Shown: piece after piece, positions 17,295 through 25,741 of the stretch
Position numbering within the stretch: the stretch's first letter is position 1
Layout: each line of letters begins with the position of its first letter
NCBI GenBank assembly: GCA_963848035.1
Contig: CAWKCD010000001.1
Coordinates: 1,302,001 to 1,366,000, forward strand
DNA: 64,000 nt
Reading direction: 5' to 3'
Origin: JAVVHH01 sp963848035
GTDB lineage: Bacteria; Pseudomonadota; Alphaproteobacteria; Acetobacterales; Acetobacteraceae
Notes under the pieces: generated by a model
Told to the model about the DNA's origin: nothing
The model's input: only the letters and a program-made list of their open reading frames with translations
The model's database searches: none
Translations under genes and position numbers: made by a program

Positions 17295-18017
17295 ATGGCA
17301 AGAGTGGCATTGGTCACCGGAGGCACGCGCGGCATCGGCGAGGCTATCAGCACGGCGCTGAAGGAAGCCGGGCGAACCGTGGTCGCGAGCTATGCGGGTA
17401 ACGACAAGGCGGCCGAGGCCTTCAACAAGCAAACCGGCATCCCGACCATCAAGTTTGACGCATCGAGCTTCGAAGAATGCGAGAAGGCGGTGAAGCAGAT
17501 CGAAAGCGAGCACGGCCCGATCGAGATTCTCGTCAACAACGCCGGCATCACCCGCGATTCGACCATCGCCAAGCAGTCGCGCCAGATGTGGGACGAGGTG
17601 ATCGACACCAACCTCGGCTCCTGCTTCAACCTCTGCAAGCTGACGTTCGAGGGCATGCGCTCCAAGAAGTTCGGCCGCATCGTCAACATCGGCAGCATCA
17701 ATGGCCAGGCCGGCCAGTATGGACAGGTGAACTACGCCGCCGCCAAGTCGGGCATCCACGGCTTCACCAAGGCGCTGGCGCAGGAGGGGGCGCGGTTCGG
17801 GATCACGGTCAACGCGATCGCGCCGGGCTATGTGGACACCGAGATGGTGCGCGCGGTGCCGGCCGACGTGCTGCAGAAGATCGTCGCGCGGATCCCGATG
17901 GGCCGCCTTGGCCATGCCAGCGACATCGCCCGCGGCGTCGTGTTCCTGACCGCCGACGAGGGCGATTTCCTCACCGGATCGACGCTCTCGATCAACGGCG
18001 GCCAGCACATGTATTAA
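17295..18017 (+). CDS. phaB: Acetoacetyl-CoA reductase (PhaB/PhbB)
   Basis: This SDR enzyme of 240 residues reduces acetoacetyl-CoA to (R)-3-hydroxybutyryl-CoA with NADPH for polyhydroxybutyrate synthesis. The motifs are complete: TGGTRGIG cofactor loop, NNAGITRDSTI, catalytic Ser in NIGSINGQAGQ, the YxxxK pair in NYAAAKSG, and the terminal FLTGSTLSINGGQHMY typical of PhbB. A strong AGGGAGGAAAC site precedes the ATG. No phaA or phaC is adjacent. Membership of the general FabG family is the alternative, but the C-terminus favours PhaB. Confidence 0.9.
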   Translation: MARVALVTGGTRGIGEAISTALKEAGRTVVASYAGNDKAAEAFNKQTGIPTIKFDASSFEECEKAVKQIESEHGPIEILVNNAGITRDSTIAKQSRQMWDEVIDTNLGSCFNLCKLTFEGMRSKKFGRIVNIGSINGQAGQYGQVNYAAAKSGIHGFTKALAQEGARFGITVNAIAPGYVDTEMVRAVPADVLQKIVARIPMGRLGHASDIARGVVFLTADEGDFLTGSTLSINGGQHMY

Positions 18018-18028
18018 GGACTAGGATT

Positions 18029-18055
18029 TTGCCCTCGCCGGCTCGGCGAGGGCAA
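18029..18055. terminator. Stem-loop between convergent phaB and GST genes
   Basis: A perfect 12-bp stem TTGCCCTCGCCG / CGGCGAGGGCAA encloses a three-base loop in the 42-base gap between the two convergent stops. It lacks a downstream T-run on either strand, so it is a likely bidirectional stop or stabilising hairpin rather than a textbook terminator. Confidence 0.55.
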
Positions 18056-18059
18056 CGCC

Positions 18060-18650
18060 TCAGGGCGGGGCGGTGTTGGCGATCTCGGGGCGCTGCCGGA
18101 TCGTCTCGTACCAGCTCGCCAGCTTGGGACGGCCGGGCCGCCACGGCTCGTGCGCGAAGCGGAAATCGAGATAGCCGAGCGCGCAAGCGACGCTGATGGT
18201 GCCGATGTCCACATGATCCGGCAGCGAGTCCGCTTCCAGCGCGTCCAATCCGTGACTGACCGCCAGGCGTTGCCGCTCCATCGCTGCCGAGCGCGCCGCT
18301 TCCTCGGGCCGCGCCGCATCCAGCCGCCGGAGGATCGCGGCGTCCACGATGCCATCGGCCACTGCTTGCTCGCGAAGCGCGCGCCAGCGTTGCGCGCCCG
18401 CCGGTGGGAACAAGGAGCCGCGCCCGGCGAAATCGAGGAACTCGCAGATGACCGGGCTGTCGAACAACGCCATCCCGTCCTCGGTCACGAGGCAAGGCAC
18501 CTTCGAGAGTGGGTTCGCCGCCAGCAGGTCGGCCGGGCTCTCCCACGGATTGGTGGTCACGCGCTCTATCTGCTTGTCGAGATCAAGTGCGATGGCGCAG
18601 GCCATCACCTTGCGGACGTAGGGGCTGGTCGGGCTGTAGAAGAGCTTCAT
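18060..18650 (-). CDS. Glutathione S-transferase family protein
   Basis: The 196-residue protein has a thioredoxin-fold N-terminal domain: MKLFYSPTSPYVRKVM with the activating Ser/Thr region, NPLSKVPCLV containing the cis-proline, and the glutathione-binding DSPVICEFLD. An all-helical C-terminal domain follows, including HVDIGTISVACALGYLDFR. The substrate is unknown. Its ATG overlaps the stop of gloB (ATGA at 18647-18650), so the two are translated as one unit, consistent with a shared role in glutathione-dependent detoxification. Confidence 0.92.
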   Translation of the reverse strand: MKLFYSPTSPYVRKVMACAIALDLDKQIERVTTNPWESPADLLAANPLSKVPCLVTEDGMALFDSPVICEFLDFAGRGSLFPPAGAQRWRALREQAVADGIVDAAILRRLDAARPEEAARSAAMERQRLAVSHGLDALEADSLPDHVDIGTISVACALGYLDFRFAHEPWRPGRPKLASWYETIRQRPEIANTAPP

Positions 18651-19375
18651 CGAAAACTGTCCTTCTCTCGGCGCAATTCGGCGAAACGGGCGGCATCGGG
18701 CACGCGCAGGAACGGGTTGGTCAGCAGCTCCTCCGACAAGCGGCTCGGTACGGTCTCCATGTGCTGCGCGCGCAACCGATCGACTTCGGCCGCACGCTGG
18801 CGGAGCGCCTGGTTGTCCGGATCGACGTGCAACGCGAAGCGGGCGTTGCTCTGCGTATACTCGTGGCCGCAACAGACGAGCGTATCGCCTGGCAGTTTCG
18901 CCAGCTTCTGCAAGCTGTCGAACATCTCCGCCATCGTCCCCTCGATGACCCGGCCACAGCCGAGGCTGAACAGCGTGTCGGCGCAGATCAGCACGTCGCC
19001 TTGCGGACAGAAGAAGCTGATATGCCCGCTGGTATGGCCGGGCGTCTCGATCACCTCGAGCGCACATTCGCCGAGCATGACCGTGTCGCCCTCCGCCACG
19101 GCCTGATCCAGTTTCGGCAGCCGGCGCCGGTCGGCGGCCGCGCCGACCACCTTGGCGCCGAACCGTTCACGGACGGCGTCGACGCCGGCGATGTGGTCAT
19201 CGTGGTGGTGGGTGAGCAGGATCAGGTCGAGCCGGCCGCCATCGTTGATGATCGCCTCGATGCAAGGTCCGGCATCGGCCGGGTCCACGATCGCCCGCGC
19301 GCCCGAGGCTTCGGCACGGAGCAGCCAGGCGTAGTTGTCCGACAGGATCGGGATGGCACGCGCAGTCAGCGGCAT
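18647..19375 (-). CDS. gloB: Hydroxyacylglutathione hydrolase (glyoxalase II)
   Basis: GloB hydrolyses S-lactoylglutathione to lactate and glutathione, the second step of methylglyoxal detoxification. The 242-residue protein has the metallo-beta-lactamase motif THHHDDHIAG. Further metal ligands are visible in TPGHTSGH, LICADTLFSLGCGR and CCGHEYTQSNARFA, the last being typical of glyoxalase II. The start at MPLTARAIPILSDNYAWLL gives the standard length. It is divergent from the methyltransferase gene at 19475, an arrangement common in alphaproteobacteria. Confidence 0.95.
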   Translation of the reverse strand: MPLTARAIPILSDNYAWLLRAEASGARAIVDPADAGPCIEAIINDGGRLDLILLTHHHDDHIAGVDAVRERFGAKVVGAAADRRRLPKLDQAVAEGDTVMLGECALEVIETPGHTSGHISFFCPQGDVLICADTLFSLGCGRVIEGTMAEMFDSLQKLAKLPGDTLVCCGHEYTQSNARFALHVDPDNQALRQRAAEVDRLRAQHMETVPSRLSEELLTNPFLRVPDAARFAELRREKDSFR

Positions 19376-19474
19376 GGTGTCTCCACAGGCAACGGGCCCG
19401 GTGCGTGGTAACCCGGGGTCGCGCGCTCGAACAAGGGACGATCGCACAGCCGGCCTTCGTGCTATACGCGCGAC

Positions 19475-20185
19475 ATGGCGGGGGACGCGCACTCGGCTGC
19501 ATCATTCTATGGCACGGCTTGCGGGTCCGTGGCGTGCCGGCTGTTGCGCGAGCAACTGCTGCAGCTCTGGCCGGATCTCAGCGGCCAATCCGTGTTGGGG
19601 ATCGGCTATGCGGCGCCCTATTTGCGCGCCTGGCGCGGGCAGGCTACGCGCTGCATCGCGGCGGCGCCGGCCCAAATGGGCGTGGCACGCTGGCCGTCCA
19701 CCGGCAGCAACCTGACCTGCGCGGTCGAGGAGAGCGCACTGCCGTTTCCCGACCTGTTCTTCGACCGCATCCTGCTGGTCCACGGCATCGAGGGCTCGGA
19801 GAACACGCGGTCCCTGCTCCGCGAGGTCTGGCGGGTGCTGAAGGACGACGGGCGGCTGATGGTGGTCGCGCCGAACCGGATGGGACTATGGGCCCATGTG
19901 GAGCGTACGCCGTTCGGGCATGGACAGCCGTACTCGCCCGGCCAGATCGACCGGCTGCTGGCGGCGAACATGTTCCGCGTCGAGCGGCGCGGCGTCGCGC
20001 TCTACGTGCCGCCGACGACGCTGCGGCTGCTGCTGCGCATGGCGCCGATATGGGAGCGTTCCGGCCGCTGGCTGGCGCCGAACCTGGGCGGTGTCACCAT
20101 CACGGAATTGGTCAAGGATGCCTACGCCGCCGTCCCGCTGAAGGCGGCCCGGCACCGGCGCGTCGTGCTCAGCGAAGCCGCCTGA
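19475..20185 (+). CDS. Class I SAM-dependent methyltransferase
   Basis: The 236-residue protein contains a Rossmann methyltransferase core. The motif I region SVLGIGYAAPYL is slightly atypical, lacking the usual acidic D/E-x-G-x-G. It is followed by ALPFPDLFFDRILLVHGIEG and LREVWRVLKDDGRLMVVAPN. The C-terminal part contains MGLWAHVERTPFGHGQPYSP, a pattern I associate with a family usually found next to gloB in Alphaproteobacteria. The substrate is unknown. It has its own 99-base divergent promoter region shared with gloB. Confidence 0.85.
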   Translation: MAGDAHSAASFYGTACGSVACRLLREQLLQLWPDLSGQSVLGIGYAAPYLRAWRGQATRCIAAAPAQMGVARWPSTGSNLTCAVEESALPFPDLFFDRILLVHGIEGSENTRSLLREVWRVLKDDGRLMVVAPNRMGLWAHVERTPFGHGQPYSPGQIDRLLAANMFRVERRGVALYVPPTTLRLLLRMAPIWERSGRWLAPNLGGVTITELVKDAYAAVPLKAARHRRVVLSEAA

Positions 20186-20226
20186 CGCGGGCTGTCAGCA
20201 GCGCCGATCTCGGCTAATAGCCCGCG

Positions 20227-21597
20227 GTGCTGTTCAGTTCGCAGGCCTTCGTCCTGGCCTTCCTGCCCCTTGTCCTCGGCTCGTATTACGCCGCCCCCGG
20301 CCTGCGGGCCCGGCAACTGGTGCTCGTGCTCGGTTCGCTCGTGTTCTACGGGTATTGGGACCTGCGGTTCGTCCCGGCGCTCGTGGCGCTCACCCTGGCG
20401 ATCTGGCTCATCACGAGGTGGTATGCCGCGACCGGGCGGGACGCCGTGCTGGTGGCGGGGATCGTGCTCAACCTGCTGGTGCTGGCCGTGTGCAAATACG
20501 CCAACTTCATCGGCGCCAACGTCGCCGGGCTGTTGGGCGTCGGGTTCACCCGGTTCGACATCATCCTGCCGCTGGGGGTGAGCTTCTTCACGTTCCAGAA
20601 GATCTCCTACCTCGTCGATCTCCGCCGCGGTGACCGGCACATCTACGGCCTGCTCGAGTTCTTTGCCTTCGTGACGTTCTTCCCGCAGCTGATCGCCGGC
20701 CCGATCGTCCGCCACAACGAGATCATGCCGCAGTGGCGCGCCGACCCGCATGGCCCTGCGCTGTGGGAGAATCTGTCCCGCGGCATGGTCCTTTTCACCA
20801 TCGGCTTCGCCAAGAAGACCGTGCTGGCCGACACGCTGGCGCAGATCGCCGACCCGCTATTCACCCAAGCGGCATCCGGACCGCTGAACCTGGCCGAAGC
20901 CTGGCTCGCCGCCCTCGCCTTCGCGCAGCAAATCTACTTCGATTTCTCCGGCTATTCCGACATGGCGATCGGCCTCGGCCTGATGTTCGGCCTCCGTCTG
21001 CCGCTCAATTTCGACGCGCCCTACCGCGCCACCAGCATCCGCGAGGTCTGGCGGCGCTGGCACATGACGCTGTCCCGCTTCCTGCGCGACTACGTCTACA
21101 TCCCGCTCGGCGGCAACCGGCATGGCGACTTCGCCCAAGCGCGCAACGTGGTGCTGACCATGCTGCTCGGCGGCCTCTGGCACGGCGCGGCCTGGACCTA
21201 TGTGATCTGGGGCGGGCTGCAGGGCCTGGCGCTGGCTATCAACGGCGAGTGGGTCCGCCGCGGCGGACGGATGCCGGCCGTGCTCGGCTGGGCGCTGACC
21301 TTCGGGTTCTTCGTCGCGGCCTTCGCCATCTTCCGCGCGGCCGACCTTCCGAGTGCCTGGCGCCTGGTGCGCGGCATGGCGGGTGCGGACGGTTTCGGGT
21401 CGGCCCATGTGCGAGACGGTTGGGTTCTAGTCGTGGGGATCCTCGCTGCGGTGCTTGGTCCGACCAGCCAGGAGGTCGCGCTCCAGCGACTGCGACCGAT
21501 CGCCTGGGCTGCGGTGCCGGCCGGCATGGCCTTGGTCGCTCTCGTGCTGATGGCCGGCGGGCGGTTGCCGGCGGAGTTCATCTATTTCCAGTTCTGA
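20227..21597 (+). CDS. MBOAT family O-acyltransferase (AlgI-like)
   Basis: The polytopic membrane protein of 456 residues has the N-terminus LFSSQAFVLAFLPLVLGSYY and the conserved core of membrane-bound O-acyltransferases. It contains LPLGVSFFTFQKISYLVD, FFPQLIAGPIVRH and FDFSGYSDMAIGLGLMFG. The catalytic histidine lies in LGGLWHGAAWTYVIWG, and PYRATSIREVWRRWHMTLSRFL is also present. AlgI relatives pass acetyl groups across the inner membrane to modify polysaccharides such as alginate, cellulose or other surface polymers. The start is GTG 20227. A partner gene follows and overlaps or abuts it, so a two-component acetylation unit is likely. The acceptor polymer is not known. Confidence 0.92.
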   Translation: MLFSSQAFVLAFLPLVLGSYYAAPGLRARQLVLVLGSLVFYGYWDLRFVPALVALTLAIWLITRWYAATGRDAVLVAGIVLNLLVLAVCKYANFIGANVAGLLGVGFTRFDIILPLGVSFFTFQKISYLVDLRRGDRHIYGLLEFFAFVTFFPQLIAGPIVRHNEIMPQWRADPHGPALWENLSRGMVLFTIGFAKKTVLADTLAQIADPLFTQAASGPLNLAEAWLAALAFAQQIYFDFSGYSDMAIGLGLMFGLRLPLNFDAPYRATSIREVWRRWHMTLSRFLRDYVYIPLGGNRHGDFAQARNVVLTMLLGGLWHGAAWTYVIWGGLQGLALAINGEWVRRGGRMPAVLGWALTFGFFVAAFAIFRAADLPSAWRLVRGMAGADGFGSAHVRDGWVLVVGILAAVLGPTSQEVALQRLRPIAWAAVPAGMALVALVLMAGGRLPAEFIYFQF

Positions 21598-21652
21598 CCC
21601 GTGGCGCCGCTTCACCCGGCGCTTTCTCGTCACCGCCGTCACGTTCCTGGCG

Positions 21653-22603
21653 GTGCTGTACGGCTTCGTGGTCGTCATCGATCCTTGGGGTGCGTTGCCG
21701 CTCTCGCCCCCCCTGCCCCGGGTGCCGATCAGCAGCAATGCGCGCTACTCCTTCCCGGCGCTCGCCCGCAGCCCCGCCTTCGACTCGATCGTGCTCGGCA
21801 CCTCCAGCGCGCGGCTGTTGCAACCCGTGGAGCTCAACCCCGGATTCGACGCGCATTTTGCCAACCTCGCGATGAACAGCGCGACCGCCTACGAGCAGAG
21901 CCGGATGTTCGACCTGTTCCTGCGTTGGCACCCGGCGCCGCGCGTGGTCATCGTCTCGCTCGATCAGGCCTGGTGCAGCGAGACGTTCGAGCGCTTCACG
22001 CCGCGTCCGTTCCCAGAATGGATGTATCAGCAGAACCGATGGGCCGGTTACCGCGAGATGCTGACGCCCTACGCTGTGCAGGAAGCGTGGAACCAGCTCA
22101 TGGTGATGGCCGGTCTCAAGCGCCGCCGTTACGGGCTCGACGGCTACACCAGCTTCGTGCCCCCCGACTCGCAATACGATCGCGTGCGGCGAGACCGTGC
22201 TTTCGAACGCTGGCCTTCGCTCGACCGCACGCCGGCGCCCGCGGACGCCGTCCCGCTCTACGCCGCATTGCCGCTGCTGGACCGGATGCTGGGAGACCTC
22301 CCGCCGGTCACCCGGAAAATCCTCTACTTCACTCCGACCCATATCGACCAGCAGGGCGCGCCAGGCAGCCGGACGGCGTGGCGGCTGGCGCGTTGCAAGG
22401 ACGAGGTGCGCGACATTGCGGGGCGACGCGGCGCGGCGCTGCTCGACTTCGAATTCCCCAGCGCGATCACCCGTGATCGCGACAATTTCTGGGACCCGGT
22501 GCACTACCGGCAGGCAATTGCCACGATCGTCACGCAAGCGCTGATCAGCTTCCGTTCGCCCGACGCCGTCGTGCTGACCGCGCCACCATCGGCATCGCGG
22601 TGA
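21653..22603 (+). CDS. Membrane-anchored partner of the MBOAT acyltransferase (AlgJ/SGNH-like role)
   Basis: At least 316 residues are encoded. The first GTG (21653) lies inside a predicted membrane segment. The frame stays open upstream to 21551 and encodes an Arg-rich lead (SSDPWRRFTRRFLVTAVTFL) that fits a signal anchor. The real start may therefore be the ATT at 21584, which has GGAG seven bases before it inside the MBOAT gene. The soluble part has FDSIVLGTSSARLL, SLDQAWCSE and a late D-PVHYR motif, all patterns of periplasmic proteins paired with MBOAT acyltransferases in polysaccharide acetylation. The GTSS strand resembles the nucleophile region of SGNH hydrolases, and the D-x-x-H pair near the end would suit such a fold. 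Function is inference from position and these motifs. Confidence 0.72.
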   Translation: MLYGFVVVIDPWGALPLSPPLPRVPISSNARYSFPALARSPAFDSIVLGTSSARLLQPVELNPGFDAHFANLAMNSATAYEQSRMFDLFLRWHPAPRVVIVSLDQAWCSETFERFTPRPFPEWMYQQNRWAGYREMLTPYAVQEAWNQLMVMAGLKRRRYGLDGYTSFVPPDSQYDRVRRDRAFERWPSLDRTPAPADAVPLYAALPLLDRMLGDLPPVTRKILYFTPTHIDQQGAPGSRTAWRLARCKDEVRDIAGRRGAALLDFEFPSAITRDRDNFWDPVHYRQAIATIVTQALISFRSPDAVVLTAPPSASR

Positions 22604-22646
22604 CTCCGTTGTTGAAGCGCCTGCCGCAAATCCGCATGCTGTGACG

Positions 22647-23339
22647 ATGCTGCCCGATTCGCTTGCTCTTCCCGGTGGGAACGCGCCCGTCGTTTGGCGT
22701 CGCAGTGCGCGGGCTCGTCGCATCATGCTTCGGATCGAGCCGCGGCAAGGCGGCGTCATCGTCACGCTGCCGACGCGGACGTCGGCGGCCGCGGGCCGAC
22801 AGGTGCTGCAGACCCATCGCGATTGGGTCGCTGAACGCCTCGCGCAGTTGCCCCGCCCGATCCTGCTCGGCGCCGGCGCCGCGGTCCCGATCGATGGCCG
22901 CCCGCATCCGATCGTGCATCGGGCGGACATGCGCGGCACGGCGTGGCTGCAGGATGGCGAGATCCATGTCGCGGGCGACGCCGCCTTCATCGCGCGCCGG
23001 GTCGCCGACTTCCTGCGCAGCTTGGCGCGCAAGCGCCTCGGCGGATTGGTGGCGGAAAAGGCGGCATTGGCCGGCCTGACGCCGCGTCGGATCGTGATCA
23101 AGGACACGTCGAGCCGCTGGGGCAGTTGCACCGCCAAGGGTGCGCTCATGTTCAGCTGGCGCTTGGTGATGGCGCCGCCGGAGGTGCAGGACTACGTGGT
23201 CGGCCACGAAGTCGCCCACCTCCAGCACATGAACCACGGCCCCGCCTTCTGGGCGCTCGTGCATCAGCTCACCTCGCACCGCGCCCTGGCCGACAGGTGG
23301 CTGGCTGCGCACGGCCAGGGACTGATGCGGGTCGGCTAA
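22647..23339 (+). CDS. YgjP/SprT-like zinc metalloprotease (DUF45, M48-related)
   Basis: The 230-residue protein has the conserved layout of the YgjP-like family. An N-terminal beta-rich domain contains RRSARARRIMLRIEP, followed by SSRWGSCTAKGALMFSWRL, the zinc-binding HExxH helix in VVGHEVAHLQHMNHGPAFW and a third-ligand region. These cytoplasmic proteins are predicted peptidases of unknown substrate. The ATG at 22647 is used here. A GTG at 22641 is equally possible. Its stop is one base from the stop of the convergent MRJP-like gene. Confidence 0.9.
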   Translation: MLPDSLALPGGNAPVVWRRSARARRIMLRIEPRQGGVIVTLPTRTSAAAGRQVLQTHRDWVAERLAQLPRPILLGAGAAVPIDGRPHPIVHRADMRGTAWLQDGEIHVAGDAAFIARRVADFLRSLARKRLGGLVAEKAALAGLTPRRIVIKDTSSRWGSCTAKGALMFSWRLVMAPPEVQDYVVGHEVAHLQHMNHGPAFWALVHQLTSHRALADRWLAAHGQGLMRVG

Positions 23340-23340
23340 C

Positions 23341-24465
23341 TCAGGCGCGGAATTTGAACAGCATGTACGGGATCTTCCGGGTGCTGCCGTGCGGGCGCCA
23401 TTGCGCCATGTCCTGGATATGCGACGCGGTGACGTAGAACGCGCCATCCGGTCCTTCCGACATGGTGTCGGGCCAGCGCAGCCGGCGATCCTGCACGACG
23501 ACCTTCAGGCTGCCGTCGGGTTGACGCAGCTTGACCGAGTTGTCCTCGGGGCTGGTGATGAACAGGCGGCCTTGGCCGTCCATCCAGTAGCCATCGGCGA
23601 TACAGGTCGTGCCGAGCTTCTCCACGGCGGCGGCCACCTGCGCCGCCGGCATGTCGGCAGCGGTCAACGCCGATGTCGCGATCCGGTAGAGCGTCTTGCC
23701 GGTCAGCGCCTGCCAATAGAGATATTCCCCCTTGGGATCGAGCGCGATGCCGTCGGCGGCGAAGGCCGGGCCGCGGTTGTCGGGACGGAGCAGCGGCTTG
23801 CCGTCGGTCATGACCGTGACGCCCTTCTCGAGCTGGGTGCTCGGGTGCCCAGACAGCAGGCGGCGCGGTTTGTTGGTCGCGAGATCGACCACGATCAGGG
23901 CGCCGATGACGCCGGAATCGGTAATGTAGGCCCACTTCCCATCGGCGCTGAACCGCACGTCGTTGAGATAGCTGCCTTGCGGGATCACCTCGCGGTCGAA
24001 CAGGATCGTGCGCGTGACCTTGTTGGTGGCGAGATCGATCTCGACCAGTTTCGGCCCGCCCTCGAGGTTGAACTCGTTGCCGGGCGCCGCCGGGTCGAGC
24101 ACCCACAACGTGTTCTGCGGCCCAGCGACCACGCTTTGCACGCAGACGAAATGGTCCGAATTGCCGAGCTTCTTGGCATTCCGCCACGCGTTCCATTCGG
24201 CGTTCGGGTAGGGCGTCAGCTTGCTGCCGGGCCCGACCTCGGCGACCGAGATCGCGACGTCCTGCTCCCAACGCGGAAAGTTCACGAAGATGCGGCCCGA
24301 TTTAGTCACGGTGACGCCGGTCACCTGCTGGTCGAACTGCGCCACCAACTCGAGCGGCTTGACGAGTTCGAGGGCGGTCGCGGCCGGCGCCGCCTGGCTA
24401 CGCGCGGCCGCGAGGCTGGACGCCGCGGCGGCGGCAACGAGCGTGCGGCGAGGAAGGTCGACCAT
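23341..24465 (-). CDS. Exported yellow/MRJP-family beta-propeller protein
   Basis: The 374-residue protein begins with a twin-arginine-like leader (PRRTLVAAAAASSLAAA with possible cleavage after RSQA). The remainder resembles the bacterial branch of the major royal jelly/yellow family, a six-bladed propeller. It contains GVTVTKSGRIFVNFPRWEQD, SDHFVCVQSVVAGPQNTLWV, SYLNDVRFSADGKWAYITDS and DGIALDPKGEYLYWQALTG. The function of the bacterial members is not settled, although they resemble SMP-30 lactonases. The Tat-type leader suggests periplasmic export in folded form. Confidence 0.85.
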   Translation of the reverse strand: MVDLPRRTLVAAAAASSLAAARSQAAPAATALELVKPLELVAQFDQQVTGVTVTKSGRIFVNFPRWEQDVAISVAEVGPGSKLTPYPNAEWNAWRNAKKLGNSDHFVCVQSVVAGPQNTLWVLDPAAPGNEFNLEGGPKLVEIDLATNKVTRTILFDREVIPQGSYLNDVRFSADGKWAYITDSGVIGALIVVDLATNKPRRLLSGHPSTQLEKGVTVMTDGKPLLRPDNRGPAFAADGIALDPKGEYLYWQALTGKTLYRIATSALTAADMPAAQVAAAVEKLGTTCIADGYWMDGQGRLFITSPEDNSVKLRQPDGSLKVVVQDRRLRWPDTMSEGPDGAFYVTASHIQDMAQWRPHGSTRKIPYMLFKFRA

Positions 24466-24560
24466 CTCTGTCTCCAACTGATGCAGCCCCAAGCGCCCTG
24501 CCTGCGCCGAGGTTCCCAAAGGGGGATGGCGGCGACCCTCGGGCAGGCTATCCTGCGCGC

Positions 24561-25064
24561 ATGTCGCTCCCCTCGGTCCTGGTCGTCATGGGTGTTTCCG
24601 GCTCCGGCAAGACCACGGTCGCCGGGCTGGTAGCGGGCGCGCTCGGCTGGGAGCTGGGCGACGCCGACGAATGGCATCCGCCGTCCAACATCCGCAAGAT
24701 GCATGGCGGGACGCCGCTCACGGACGAGGACCGCTGGCCCTGGCTCCGCTCCATTGCCGCCTGGATCGACGCGACCCGGAGCACGGGGCGGCACAGCGTG
24801 CTGGCCTGCTCCGCGCTCAAGCGCGCCTATCGCGACATCCTCATCGGCAACCGGCCGGACGTGCGCCTGGTGTTTCTGCGCGGCGACGAGTCGCTCATCG
24901 AACACCGCCAGGCGGCGCGGCACCATCACTACATGCCGGCGAGCCTCGTCCACAGCCAGTTCGAGGCGCTCGAGGCGCCGGGGCCGGACGAAAATCCTCT
25001 CACCATCGACGTGACCCCCGCGCCGCGCGAGATCGCGCGGGACATCGTCGGCCGCCTGCAATGA
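24561..25064 (+). CDS. gntK: Gluconokinase
   Basis: GntK phosphorylates gluconate to 6-phosphogluconate. The 167-residue protein has the P-loop GVSGSGKTTVAG, the substrate region LGDADEWHPPSNIRKM, LTDEDRWPWL and CSALKRAYRDIL, all hallmarks of thermoresistant-type gluconokinases. It overlaps rpiA by four bases (ATGA at 25061-25064) and is the first gene of a four-gene unit running to 27089 that supplies the pentose-phosphate pathway. Confidence 0.95.
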   Translation: MSLPSVLVVMGVSGSGKTTVAGLVAGALGWELGDADEWHPPSNIRKMHGGTPLTDEDRWPWLRSIAAWIDATRSTGRHSVLACSALKRAYRDILIGNRPDVRLVFLRGDESLIEHRQAARHHHYMPASLVHSQFEALEAPGPDENPLTIDVTPAPREIARDIVGRLQ

Positions 25065-25741
25065 CCCAGGACGAGCTGAAACGGCAATCGGCCGCCGCCG
25101 CGGTGGCCGAGGTCGAGGACGGGATGGTGCTCGGCCTCGGCACCGGCTCGACGGCGGCGATCGCGGTCGAGCTGTTGGGCGCGCGGGTGCGAGAGGGGCT
25201 GCGGATCATCGGCGTCCCGACCTCCGAACGCACGGCGGCGCAGGCGCTCTCGCTCGGGATCGAGCTGGGCGATCTTGCCGACCATACCCGGCTCGATCTG
25301 ACCATCGACGGCGCCGACGAGGTCCATACCGGCACGCTCGACCTGATCAAGGGGCTCGGCGGCGCGCTGCTGCGCGAGAAGATCGTGGCCGCCGCCAGCC
25401 GCCGGATGACCGTGATCGTCGACGAGAGCAAACTGGTGCCCCACCTCGGCGGCGTGAAGCTGCCGGTCGAGGTGGTTCGCTTCGGCTGGCAGGCAACGGC
25501 GCGGCATCTGCGCGACATCGGCGTCGAGGGGCAGCTCCGCCTGGCCGCCGACGGCACGCCCTTCGTGACCGACAACGGCAACCACATCCTCGACTGCGCG
25601 CTGGCCATCCCCGACCCGGCCGCACTCGACTCCCGCCTCGCCCGCATCCCCGGCGTGGTCGAAACCGGCCTCTTCATCGGCATCGCCACACGGGTGATCG
25701 CCGGCACCCCGAACGGTCCCCGTATCCTGGAGCGCCCATGA
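25061..25741 (+). CDS. rpiA: Ribose-5-phosphate isomerase A
   Basis: RpiA interconverts ribulose-5-phosphate and ribose-5-phosphate. The 226-residue protein has every family motif: GLGTGSTAAIAVE, the active-site IDGADEVHTGTLDLIKG, GGALLREKIVA, and DESKLVPHLGGVKLPVEV. Four-base overlaps at both ends, with gntK upstream and the polyphosphate glucokinase downstream, show tight translational coupling. Confidence 0.97.
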   Translation: MTQDELKRQSAAAAVAEVEDGMVLGLGTGSTAAIAVELLGARVREGLRIIGVPTSERTAAQALSLGIELGDLADHTRLDLTIDGADEVHTGTLDLIKGLGGALLREKIVAAASRRMTVIVDESKLVPHLGGVKLPVEVVRFGWQATARHLRDIGVEGQLRLAADGTPFVTDNGNHILDCALAIPDPAALDSRLARIPGVVETGLFIGIATRVIAGTPNGPRILERP

